Source of the DNA: Symbiobacteriaceae bacterium
GTDB taxonomy: Bacteria; Bacillota_E; Symbiobacteriia; Symbiobacteriales; Symbiobacteriaceae
NCBI GenBank assembly: GCA_027356675.1
Contig: DAHVXO010000249.1
Span: forward strand, 1-16,048
DNA length: 16,048 bases
Direction: 5' to 3'
Shown piece by piece: positions 7,408-14,094 of the stretch (positions are counted from its first letter, which is position 1; each line of letters begins with the position of its first letter). A program made the translations under genes and the position numbers. The notes below the pieces were generated by a model. It did not search any database, was not told where the DNA came from, and worked only from the letters and a program-made list of their open reading frames with translations.

Positions 7408-7743
7408 ATGTACGCAGCAGTAGTGCAGGTTCCTGTGCGGACCCCTGTTCACCATCGGTCGGTGATGCGTGCCCGTCGCCTGCGGACGCTACGCACCCTC
7501 GCTGTTCTAGTCGTCCTTGCGGCCGTGCTGGTGTTCGCCCCGCGGGCAGTTCAGACCATGGCGCATTCAGATATCGAGCCCAGGCAGGCGTATACGGTCG
7601 CCCGTGGTGACACGTTGTGGGATATCGCGGCTGCCCACAGCAATGGCCGAGACGTGCGCCTGGTTGTGTCGGATATCAAACGGGAAAACCGGCTCAAGAG
7701 TGCCGACATCGAACCTGGGCAGCAGTTAGTGGTCCCGCGGTAG
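7408..7743 (+). CDS. yneA: YneA-like SOS cell division inhibitor (membrane-anchored LysM protein)
   Basis: The 111-residue protein has a basic N-terminus, one membrane span (about 28-45), and a C-terminal LysM domain (about 61-110, starting YTVARGDTLWDIAA and ending GQQLVVPR). Size, layout and the divergent position next to lexA match Bacillus YneA, an SOS-induced protein that delays septation and carries an extracellular LysM domain. The ATG has GGAGGG about 7 bases upstream. Two LexA boxes sit in its promoter. Function is inferred from context plus domain order; LysM alone is not diagnostic. Confidence 0.85.
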   Translation: MYAAVVQVPVRTPVHHRSVMRARRLRTLRTLAVLVVLAAVLVFAPRAVQTMAHSDIEPRQAYTVARGDTLWDIAAAHSNGRDVRLVVSDIKRENRLKSADIEPGQQLVVPR

Positions 7744-7784
7744 CAAGTCAGGCGGGGATGGGGGACCAATGAGGGGGGAGTTCC

Positions 7785-8153
7785 ATGGCTACGCTTGTGC
7801 AGACCTTCCAAGCTGTCTTGCCGTTGGATCTTTACGACCAGTTGCAGCGGTTGCGCAGCCGGTATGCCTCAGCGCTGGTGGCAGCCGGCAAGGGTGACTA
7901 CCGGTTCAGCGAGGATCTGCGGTCTCTGAGTCGGTCGCTCGGCCATATCCTGGCTGAGGAGGCACGCAAGAGCCCGGACGAGCGCGGCGGCCTGCGAATG
8001 CTGGATATCTCCCTGTCAGTGGACTCGCTCTTTCCGGAAATCCGTCAGTGGACGCAGCATGATCTGCTGCAACGGCAGCGCGAACGCTTGAACAGCGAAC
8101 TGGTGCTGCGGTCACCGGTGCCCGGACACAGTCCCGCCGAACGAGCGTCGTAA
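7785..8153 (+). CDS. Hypothetical helical protein in the SOS (yneA) operon
   Basis: I do not recognise this 122-residue protein. It is cysteine-free, has no membrane span or signal peptide, and looks largely helical (heptad-like leucines at 12-60, then a charged stretch about 90-105, HDLLQRQRERLNSE). The ATG is preceded by AGGGGGGAG (7772-7780), a strong ribosome site. It begins 41 bp after yneA with no terminator between, and a terminator follows at 8186, so it should be induced by DNA damage along with yneA. In Bacillus this place is held by yneB (resolvase-like) and ynzC; this protein resembles neither as far as I can see. Confidence 0.7.
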   Translation: MATLVQTFQAVLPLDLYDQLQRLRSRYASALVAAGKGDYRFSEDLRSLSRSLGHILAEEARKSPDERGGLRMLDISLSVDSLFPEIRQWTQHDLLQRQRERLNSELVLRSPVPGHSPAERAS

Positions 8154-8185
8154 CCGGGTACCAGTCAATCCGATTCCTGGGGAGC

Positions 8186-8217
8186 AAGGCCCGCGGCAGG
8201 GTGCCAGGGCCTTCTTT
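8186..8217 (+). terminator. Terminator of the yneA operon
   Basis: A 7-bp stem AAGGCCC/GGGCCTT (8186-8192 with 8207-8213) encloses an inner GGCA/TGCC pairing and is followed by CTTT. It lies 32 bp after the preceding stop codon. Confidence 0.7.
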
Positions 8218-8246
8218 CGGTTCTGCGACCTAGGGCGCGTAGCGGG

Positions 8247-8277
8247 TTGACCGCGGCTTCCTCTACTCTGGTATAAT
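8247..8277 (+). promoter_or_regulatory. Promoter of the cytochrome c biogenesis operon
   Basis: TATAAT (8272-8277) preceded by TG one base upstream forms a perfect extended -10. TTGACC (8247-8252) stands at a long 19-bp spacing. The GCGG-GTTGA-CCGC inverted repeat at 8242-8254 overlaps the -35 and could be a regulator site, but no regulator is identified. Confidence 0.65.
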
Positions 8278-8283
8278 GAAACG

Positions 8284-8358
8284 GGTCACAAAGGGACTAC
8301 ACGCGGGACTAGGCTCGAAGAGAACCCCGGAAATCCTTACGGATCTTCGAGTGAGACA
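8284..8358 (+). promoter_or_regulatory. Structured leader of the resA-like gene
   Basis: About 75 bases of untranslated leader contain a 7-bp outer stem CTCGAAG/CTTCGAG (8314-8320 with 8345-8351) around an inner ATCC-TTAC-GGAT hairpin, and upstream a direct repeat GGGACTA (8293-8299, 8305-8311). No terminator tract follows the stem. It does not match any riboswitch class I could recall. It may act on translation or mRNA stability. Confidence 0.35.
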
Positions 8359-8372
8359 GAGGTGATTTGTCG

Positions 8373-9011
8373 TTGACTTGCCCCGAATGCGGAACACTTC
8401 TGCCTACCGGCGCCCGTTTCTGTCAGCAGTGCGGTTGGGACTCAAAGCTAGCGGCGGCCGGCAAGGCATCAGGATCGGCCGGATCCAGACCCGCCTGGAA
8501 GCGTTGGATCACGGCAAGCGCCCTCAGCATTTTGAGTGTGCTGGTGCTCTGGGTGCTGGTGATGCCGAGAGGCCAGGCCGACGCTGCACTGATACCGGGT
8601 CAGCCGGCCCCGGACTTTCAACTGACGAGTCTGGACGGGGAGCAGGTCCACCTGGCTGAACTGAAAGGCAAACCCGTTATCGTCAATTTCTGGGCCACTT
8701 GGTGCACCCCGTGCCGCAAGGAGATGCCGGATTTCCAGCAAGTCTGGGACCGGTACAAGGATCAGGGGCTGCAGCTCTATGGCATCAATATCGGGGAATC
8801 CAAGGTCGGTGTTGCTGACTTCCGTGACAAGGTGGGCGTGAATTTCCCGCTGCTCATCGACACCAAAGAGACCGTCCAGTCGGATTATCGGATCCTGCCG
8901 CTGCCGGCCACGTTCTTCATCGACCGGAATGGCATTGTCCAGGCAGTCTATCAATACCAGATGACCCGTGCCCAGATGGAGGCCGAGACGCTAAGACTGC
9001 TGTCGCAATAA
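8373..9011 (+). CDS. resA: ResA-like membrane-anchored thiol-disulfide oxidoreductase with N-terminal zinc ribbon
   Basis: In system II cytochrome c maturation, ResA reduces the apocytochrome CXXCH cysteines outside the membrane. This 212-residue protein has a CX2C-X10-CX2C zinc ribbon (Cys3, 6, 17, 20), one membrane anchor (about 46-64), and a TlpA/ResA-type thioredoxin domain. That domain has PAPDFQLTSLDG, active site WCTPC (110-114), an LPLPATFFID stretch carrying the cis-proline, and a conserved IVNFWATW lead-in. TTG 8373 fits best, 7 bases after GAGGTGA (8359-8365); TTG 8367 is too close to it. The ribbon is extra relative to Bacillus ResA and should lie in the cytoplasm. ccdA follows after 19 bp. 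Confidence 0.88.
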   Translation: MTCPECGTLLPTGARFCQQCGWDSKLAAAGKASGSAGSRPAWKRWITASALSILSVLVLWVLVMPRGQADAALIPGQPAPDFQLTSLDGEQVHLAELKGKPVIVNFWATWCTPCRKEMPDFQQVWDRYKDQGLQLYGINIGESKVGVADFRDKVGVNFPLLIDTKETVQSDYRILPLPATFFIDRNGIVQAVYQYQMTRAQMEAETLRLLSQ

Positions 9012-9030
9012 CTACAGGAGATGGAAGACC

Positions 9031-9762
9031 GTGCAGACGCCCAATCTGTTCCTTGCCTTCGGGGCCGGCATACTCTCCTTCCTGACCCCATGCTGCCTGC
9101 CTATTTATCCCTCCTTCCTCAGTTATGTGACAGGTGTCTCGGTGGACGAGATCTCTGCGGGCACACGTGCCACCCGCCGCCGGGTCCTTCAACATAGTCT
9201 CGCCTTCTTCGTAGGCTTCTCGGCGATCTATGTAGCGTTGGGGCTTGCCGCCAGTGCCCTGGGCCGCTTTTTCTATGCGGGCCGCTGCTGGGTGCGGGTG
9301 GGCTCATGGTGCTTCGGCCTTCAAACCCTGGGGGGCATTTGGGTAATCATCATGGGTCTGATGCTCATCGGTATCATCCGACTGCCCTTTCTCATGCGCG
9401 ATAATCGGTTCCAGTTTGCCAACCGGCCGCAGGGGTACCTGGGTTCGGCCCTGGTCGGGCTGGCGTTCGCTGCCGGGTGGACCCCATGCATCGGGCCGAT
9501 CCTTGGCGCTGTACTGGCCCTGGCCGCCGGTAACCCGGGGTGGGGCGGTGTGCTGCTACTGGCCTATTCGGTTGGCTTTGCGCTGCCGTTCATCCTGATG
9601 GCCTATGGGCTCGGGTCTGTGCGGACGCTGTCCAAGTACAGCCGGGTCATTGAACGGGTGGGCGGCGGACTCATGATCATCATGGGTGTCCTGCTCGCCA
9701 CCGGCTACATGGAGCGGATGAGTGCCTGGCTCATCCGAGTCACTGGTTTCCAGGGTTTTTAA
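9031..9762 (+). CDS. ccdA: Cytochrome c biogenesis protein CcdA (thiol-disulfide electron transporter)
   Basis: CcdA carries reducing equivalents from cytoplasmic thioredoxin across the membrane to ResA. The 243-residue, multi-span protein has the two redox cysteines in their usual places: SFLTPCCLPIYPS (Cys21/22) and GWTPCIGPILGA (Cys153). GTG 9031 follows AGGAG (9015-9019) at 11 bases. One oddity is the segment at residues 79-98, which carries Cys86 and Cys94 plus tryptophans (RCWVRVGSWC) and seems about nine residues longer than the loop I expect before LGGIWVIIMGL. In the +2 frame, bases 9285-9314 read LLGAGGLMVL. This could be a true insertion or paired frameshifts. Confidence 0.92.
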   Translation: MQTPNLFLAFGAGILSFLTPCCLPIYPSFLSYVTGVSVDEISAGTRATRRRVLQHSLAFFVGFSAIYVALGLAASALGRFFYAGRCWVRVGSWCFGLQTLGGIWVIIMGLMLIGIIRLPFLMRDNRFQFANRPQGYLGSALVGLAFAAGWTPCIGPILGAVLALAAGNPGWGGVLLLAYSVGFALPFILMAYGLGSVRTLSKYSRVIERVGGGLMIIMGVLLATGYMERMSAWLIRVTGFQGF

Positions 9763-9765
9763 ATG

Positions 9766-9801
9766 AACGCAGGAGCCGTTCGTCCGAACCGCCCCTGCGT
9801 T
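9766..9801 (+). other. Imperfect hairpin between ccdA and ccs1
   Basis: Arms 9766-9782 and 9785-9801 pair over 17 positions with two mismatches (outer AACGCAGG/CCTGCGTT, inner GTTCG/CGAAC, two-base loop). No clear T tract follows (TTGCG), so it is more likely an mRNA-processing or stability element than a full terminator, although partial termination is possible. Confidence 0.5.
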
Positions 9802-9829
9802 TGCGTACCCAGCAAAAGGGGGAAGGCGT

Positions 9830-11314
9830 TTGGCGCTTTCGAAATGTCCCGGATGCGGCGTTGCCGTATCCGAGGGCGCCAATTTCTGCACCAACTGCGG
9901 CAGGGCGCTGGGGGATGTCGAGCGTCCCCCTGAAGAGCGATCCGGCCCTGGGCCGTGGATCGAATTCCTTGATCAGGCCTGGGACTTCTTCGCTTCCACC
10001 AAGGTGGCTGCAGTCCTGATCGTCTTGGTCGCGATTGCTTCTGCCGCTGGTACGTTGATTGAGCAGGAGAGCCTGTACCAGGACTGGCGCCCTCCCGCGA
10101 TGTATTACCCTGTCCGTTATGGGGACTTCCTGGGAAACCTGTATATGAAGACGGGACTTACGCACACATATAGTTCCGTCTGGTACGCCACCTTGGTGCT
10201 GCTCATCGTCATCAGTCTGGTCATCGGCTCGCTGCAAAGGCTGATTCCCTTGCATCGGGTCCTTACACGGCCACAGGTTTGGAAAGTGGCGCCATTCATC
10301 CAGCGCCAGCAGGTAGCGGGCGAGATGGAGGGAGACCTTGAAACCATCGAGGTGCGCCTGCGCAAGCTCGGCTACAAAATGGTGCGGGACCGCGAGTGTC
10401 TTTACGGAGACAAGGGGCGTCTAAGCAGGTATGGGCCATATATCATCCACATTGGGCTGATTCTCGTTGCCCTGGCCGCATTCGCCAAGGGAATCCCCGG
10501 TTGGGACCTGTCAAAGGATGTCTGGGTGCCGGATGGACAGACCGTCAAAGTGCCCGACACTGACTTTGCGATCACCAACTACAAGTTCACCATGGACCTG
10601 TACCCCAACGGTGCGCCATCCCGCTTCGCAACCGACGCCGGCATTGTGGACGGTGGGCGTGAGGTACAGCGCCAGACTATCGAGGTGAACAGCCCGCTTT
10701 CCTACAAGGGCTGGGAGATCTACCAGGCGTCGTTTCGCCAGGAGCCGGGTGTTGCCCATGTGAAGGTGATCGGGGCCTTGGCCAATCAGTCCATCGGCAC
10801 CATCGACATCGATCTGCGGCAGCCGGAATCCGAGTACGTGCTGTCCGATCAGATCAAATTGGTTGTGCGCTCGTATTATCACGACTTCGTCACCGATCCG
10901 GTGACGCAGCAGGGGACCAACGCAAGTTTCGACGTAAAGAACCCGGTTCTGTTGGGTGAGTTTGCTGACCGGCAGACGGGTGCCGTGCTGGGACGCGCCG
11001 CTCTCGTGTTTCTCTCCAAGTCAGCCCCCGTCTACGAGGGGCCGCTCTATCTGGCAGTCGAGAGCATCGACACCCGGTGGTTCACGGCCCTGAAACTGCA
11101 CAAGGACCGGACCACGCCGTTCATGTACGGGGGACTGGCCATCGTCATGTTGGGCATGCTGATCACGTTCTTCCTGTACCATTGGCAAATCTGGGTCCGG
11201 GCGGCGAACGGGAAACTTCTGCTCGGTGCCCGTGCATATAAGAACAAGTTTGGTCTAAAGCAGGAGTTCAAGCGCCTGCTCGGAAAGCTTGAGGGGGAGG
11301 GGACCGCTTCTTGA
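9830..11314 (+). CDS. resB: Cytochrome c biogenesis protein ResB/Ccs1 with N-terminal zinc ribbon
   Basis: ResB forms the haem export and ligation complex with ResC/CcsA. The 494-residue protein starts with a CX2C-X10-CX2C zinc ribbon (Cys6, 9, 20, 23). It then shows the ResB layout: spans at about 58-78 (STKVAAVLIVLVA, with the family's GTLIEQ turn), 117-137 and 203-221 (with His207 in YIIHIGL). A large extracytoplasmic domain (about 222-430) and a final span (about 432-451, His451) follow. TTG 9830 has AAGGGGG upstream at 7 bases. The last codons overlap the ccsA start, which implies translational coupling. The zinc ribbon repeats the one on the ResA-like protein two genes upstream. Confidence 0.9.
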   Translation: MALSKCPGCGVAVSEGANFCTNCGRALGDVERPPEERSGPGPWIEFLDQAWDFFASTKVAAVLIVLVAIASAAGTLIEQESLYQDWRPPAMYYPVRYGDFLGNLYMKTGLTHTYSSVWYATLVLLIVISLVIGSLQRLIPLHRVLTRPQVWKVAPFIQRQQVAGEMEGDLETIEVRLRKLGYKMVRDRECLYGDKGRLSRYGPYIIHIGLILVALAAFAKGIPGWDLSKDVWVPDGQTVKVPDTDFAITNYKFTMDLYPNGAPSRFATDAGIVDGGREVQRQTIEVNSPLSYKGWEIYQASFRQEPGVAHVKVIGALANQSIGTIDIDLRQPESEYVLSDQIKLVVRSYYHDFVTDPVTQQGTNASFDVKNPVLLGEFADRQTGAVLGRAALVFLSKSAPVYEGPLYLAVESIDTRWFTALKLHKDRTTPFMYGGLAIVMLGMLITFFLYHWQIWVRAANGKLLLGARAYKNKFGLKQEFKRLLGKLEGEGTAS

Positions 11315-12552
11315 CGCCGCCATATCCCGGTCTGGTTACTGCAGCTGCATGGTTGCTCTTTGGCGCTTTTGTCGGCTACCTGGCAGCAACGATCCTGTAC
11401 ATTTCCGGATTCATCGGAACGCGCATCACCCAGGGGACCAAGTTCAGCCGGAACGCAGCGTGGGCCGAACGGGCGCACCTGGCCGGCGTAATTTTTCATG
11501 CCGTGGCCATCCTCGCCCGGTGGCAGGGTGCCGGCCACTGGCCGACGTCGAACATGTACGAGTTCATCGGCTTCATGGCATTCACCAGCATGGTCGCGTT
11601 TCAGGTGATCAACCGGATGTACCGGTTGCCCCTATTGGGTGGGCTACTATCACCGATTGGCGTCTTCCTGATCGCCTACGCCTATGTGTTCCCGCCCAAG
11701 GTCTCGCCGCTGGTACCAGCCCTGAAGAGCTATTGGTTGCCCCTGCACGTGAGCATGGCAGCCCTGGGCGAGGGATTCTTTGCCGTGGCCTTTGGTGCGG
11801 CCTTGTTGTACCTCCTGCGGGTTCGGGGGATGGAACTGGCGGCCGCGAAGGTCAGCGGGACTGAGGTTACTGAAAAGGACTCGGTATGGGCTCGCCGCTC
11901 CTTGGAAGTCCTATTCTACATCATCCTGGTCATGGTCGGGTTCACGCTCCTGGTGCTCGCCCTGCGCTATGCCGGCTTCCGGTGGGTCTTTGAGAATATC
12001 ACCTATCACCTGCCTCCCATCATCGGTCCTGCTGGCGGCGGCGTTGGCACAAAGGGGAGCTTGGTTGGCGTCCTTCCGTTGCCGCTTTGGGAGGCGCCCC
12101 TGGGCTGGCGGGGCAAGAACCTGAACACCCTGATGTACTCCCTGCTGGTTGGCGGTCTCCTGTACTGGCTAGTACGGCGCTTCCTGGCGAAGGAGCCCAT
12201 CGGCGACGCTCTGGCCCGGCGGGTCACCGGTGATCCGGAGTTGATGGACGAGATCAGCTACCGTGCCGTGGCCATCGGGTACCCAATCTTCACCCTGGGT
12301 GGCCTGATCTTCGCCATGCTGTGGGCGAAGGAGGCGTGGGGACGGTACTGGTTCTTCGATCCCAAGGAGACCTGGGCACTAATCGCCTGGCTGGTCTATT
12401 CGGCCTATCTGCACTTCCGGATCACCCGGGGCTGGGAAGGCCGGCGGTCCGCCTGGATTGCGGTCATCGGGTTCGGCGTCGTGCTCTTCACGCTGATCGG
12501 CGTCAACCTGCTGATTGTCGGATTACACAGTTACGTAGGCGGGGACGTATAA
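11311..12552 (+). CDS. ccsA: Cytochrome c biogenesis protein ResC/CcsA (haem-handling WWD protein)
   Basis: CcsA binds and presents haem for attachment to apocytochrome c. The 413-residue multi-span protein shows TSNMYEF (79-85), conserved histidines (His63, His146, His367, His406), and the WWD signature around 338-354 (WAKEAWGRYWFFDPKETW; here WFFD where WFWD is more usual). TTG 11311 overlaps the resB stop by four bases (TTGA), with GAGGGGGAGGGG just upstream. It is longer than the usual ~300-350 residues, partly through a glycine/proline-rich stretch at about 225-270 between spans. The gene ends the operon. Confidence 0.92.
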   Translation: MTPPYPGLVTAAAWLLFGAFVGYLAATILYISGFIGTRITQGTKFSRNAAWAERAHLAGVIFHAVAILARWQGAGHWPTSNMYEFIGFMAFTSMVAFQVINRMYRLPLLGGLLSPIGVFLIAYAYVFPPKVSPLVPALKSYWLPLHVSMAALGEGFFAVAFGAALLYLLRVRGMELAAAKVSGTEVTEKDSVWARRSLEVLFYIILVMVGFTLLVLALRYAGFRWVFENITYHLPPIIGPAGGGVGTKGSLVGVLPLPLWEAPLGWRGKNLNTLMYSLLVGGLLYWLVRRFLAKEPIGDALARRVTGDPELMDEISYRAVAIGYPIFTLGGLIFAMLWAKEAWGRYWFFDPKETWALIAWLVYSAYLHFRITRGWEGRRSAWIAVIGFGVVLFTLIGVNLLIVGLHSYVGGDV

Positions 12553-12553
12553 G

Positions 12554-12594
12554 AACAAGGAGATGACGTACAGTCCTCTCCTTGTTTCTCGTGT
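12554..12594 (+). terminator. Terminator of the cytochrome c biogenesis operon
   Basis: A perfect 10-bp stem AACAAGGAGA/TCTCCTTGTT (12554-12563 with 12577-12586), 13-base loop, followed by TCTCGTGTTT. It begins directly after the ccsA stop codon. Confidence 0.75.
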
Positions 12595-12801
12595 TTGGCC
12601 CGCGATAGGCATGCGTGTCGGGCGGGAGGTCTGCCGCCCACCTGTATCGGGTCGTCTTGTTCTTTCTCGTCGCGATCGCATACCTCCTTCGAACTGTGCG
12701 CAGACTAGAGACCGGGCGGCGGCTCAACCAGGAACGTAATCCCTCGTGTCAGGGGGCAGTCCGATGGTTCCTGCGAATCAATGCAAAGGAGACGAGATTG
12801 C
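12595..12801. other. Intergenic region, no supported gene
   Basis: About 205 bases between the operon terminator and the DUF1657-type gene. A + strand frame from GTG 12615 contains a hydrophobic run (LYRVVLFFLVAIAYLL) but lacks a ribosome site and runs into the next gene, so I do not call it. A weak promoter-like pair (TTGTTC 12657-12662, CATACC 12679-12684, 16-bp spacing) could serve the downstream gene. Confidence 0.4.
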
Positions 12802-13047
12802 GTGACCGTCAAAACCGACCTGGAGCACGCTATCGCGAGGGCCGAGGCGTCCAAGGGGACGTACTTGCTCTTTGGCGCCGAATCCGAAGATCAGAAGGCG
12901 CAGACGGTCTTCCGGGATATGGCCGAAGATATGGACCGCCACATCCTGATTTTACAGTCACGACTGAAGTATTTGGGCCAGTACAATAAACTAAATGCGG
13001 ACAGAGCGGACCAGGGGAATCAACCCGGCCAGGATCAATCAAAGTAG
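12802..13047 (+). CDS. Small DUF1657-type protein
   Basis: The 81-residue protein fits the short DUF1657 pattern found in spore-forming Firmicutes. It starts VTVKTDLEHAIARAEASKGT, then has a helical middle (AESEDQKAQTVFRDMAEDMDRHI) and LQSRLKYLG near the end of the fold, followed by a polar, glutamine-rich tail. DUF1657 proteins have no settled function; some are encoded beside spore membrane genes such as spoVA. GTG 12802 has AAAGGAG (12785-12791) 10 bases upstream; an in-frame ATG at 12781 precedes that ribosome site and is disfavoured. It is a single-gene unit facing a convergent neighbour. Family assignment is from memory of the pattern. Confidence 0.65.
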   Translation: MTVKTDLEHAIARAEASKGTYLLFGAESEDQKAQTVFRDMAEDMDRHILILQSRLKYLGQYNKLNADRADQGNQPGQDQSK

Positions 13048-13082
13048 AAGCAGTCGCCAAGAGTCAAAAAGGCCAAGTGAGT

Positions 13083-13125
13083 ACGGAGGTCCGGATCGCA
13101 GCTACAGGCTGCACCGGACCTCCGT
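13083..13125. terminator. Hairpin between convergent genes, probable shared terminator
   Basis: Arms ACGGAGGTCCGG (13083-13094) and CCGGACCTCCGT (13114-13125) pair perfectly over 12 bp, with an inner GCAGC/GCTGC pairing. It lies midway between the converging genes. Neither side has a clear T run (TCCAAT on +, ACTCACTT on -), so termination may be inefficient. Confidence 0.55.
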
Positions 13126-13137
13126 TCCAATCAGGCG

Positions 13138-13974
13138 CTACCGTTGCGAATTTAGTTTGACCGCGGACAAATGCTTCTGAATCTGGAGGAGATCCTGCTG
13201 AAACTGTTCCAGATTTCCTGTGGACAGGGCAGGGCGCAAACGTGGCAGCAGAGCCTCCGCAGCGCCCAGGGCTGCGGTCACCTCGGTGGGTGCTGTTGCC
13301 GTCCCCCCAGCGAGCTCCCGCATCCGGACGATGCCCTGCTCGACCTGGGTGATGGCACCCATACCGCTCAGGTAGAGCCCGACTTCGGTGGCGACCTTCT
13401 TCATCGCGATCGCAAGGTCGTCCAGCAGGTGGCCGGCTTCAATCGGGTTGCCCTCCGCCAATACGGTGCGCACTCGCTCCAGGTGCCTGCCCATGGCATC
13501 CATGTTATCATCCAGCGGGATGCGCGTGCCCACCATAGCTTCAGCCTCCGCCAGCTGGCGTTGCAGGTCCGCCAATGACCGGGCTGTGTCCTCAATCTCC
13601 CGGGGAACCTGGTCCCAGCGTGACTCCCATTTGGTCAGGTGCTGATCCAGCTCAGCGAATTTCGGCTCCAGGCCCTTCACCGCCGCTTCTGCACCGGCGA
13701 AGTCGCCTATGCGGCCATTCTCCAGACCGTTGGCCAGGTTGTCGATCAGAACGCCAACCCGGGTGTACTCCATCGTGGCCGTGACGAATGTCTTCTCGAC
13801 GAACTCAAAGGAGCGCTGCGTGCTGCCAGCCGACTTGCGCAGCAGGTCAGTCCGGGCCGACAGCTTGATGATCCGATTGCCGTGCTCTCCATAGGTCTGC
13901 CGAAGTGCGATGAGCCGAGCGTACGCCTGGTCACGCTCTGCACCCCTCCATAGCCACTTGAACCAACCACCCAT
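13138..13974 (-). CDS. Hypothetical coiled-coil protein
   Basis: I do not recognise this 278-residue protein. It has no predicted membrane span or signal peptide. It opens with a short aromatic, amphipathic stretch (MGGWFKWLWRGAERD) that could lie on a membrane, and the rest is long helices with coiled-coil character (for example DTARSLADLQRQLAEAEAM). The NPIEAGHLLDDLAIAM stretch recalls repeats seen in EzrA-like and spectrin-like proteins, but this is a loose resemblance. ATG at 13974 is favoured: GGAGGTG lies 6 bases upstream on the - strand, while GTG 13983 overlaps that ribosome site. It is a single gene, convergent with the DUF1657-type gene and divergent from the DUF1028 gene. Confidence 0.7.
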   Translation of the reverse strand: MGGWFKWLWRGAERDQAYARLIALRQTYGEHGNRIIKLSARTDLLRKSAGSTQRSFEFVEKTFVTATMEYTRVGVLIDNLANGLENGRIGDFAGAEAAVKGLEPKFAELDQHLTKWESRWDQVPREIEDTARSLADLQRQLAEAEAMVGTRIPLDDNMDAMGRHLERVRTVLAEGNPIEAGHLLDDLAIAMKKVATEVGLYLSGMGAITQVEQGIVRMRELAGGTATAPTEVTAALGAAEALLPRLRPALSTGNLEQFQQDLLQIQKHLSAVKLNSQR

Positions 13975-14094
13975 GACGGACACCTCCGTTGCATACGCTA
14001 ACCATTTCCTGTGCCATGTGCGAATTCCTTCCGAAGGATAAGGCCCGCCTTAAAGAGAAGTCCAGGAGAGGAAAGGTTCGCGCTGGAGGTGGTT

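Noticed and set aside
8284..8358. Known riboswitch (for example c-di-GMP class) before the resA-like gene
   Set aside because: The hairpins do not show the conserved core bases of any class I could recall; kept only as an unassigned structured leader.
9766..9801. Full intrinsic terminator splitting the cytochrome c operon
   Set aside because: The stem has mismatches and no T tract follows; resB and ccsA lack another obvious promoter nearby.
12615..12989. Possible 124-codon membrane protein with a hydrophobic N-terminal run
   Set aside because: No ribosome site at the GTG, and its second half is an out-of-frame reading of the DUF1657-type gene.
14011..14094. Extended N-terminus of the DUF1028 protein
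   Set aside because: The upstream part lacks family similarity and the GGAGG ribosome site lies between it and ATG 14095.
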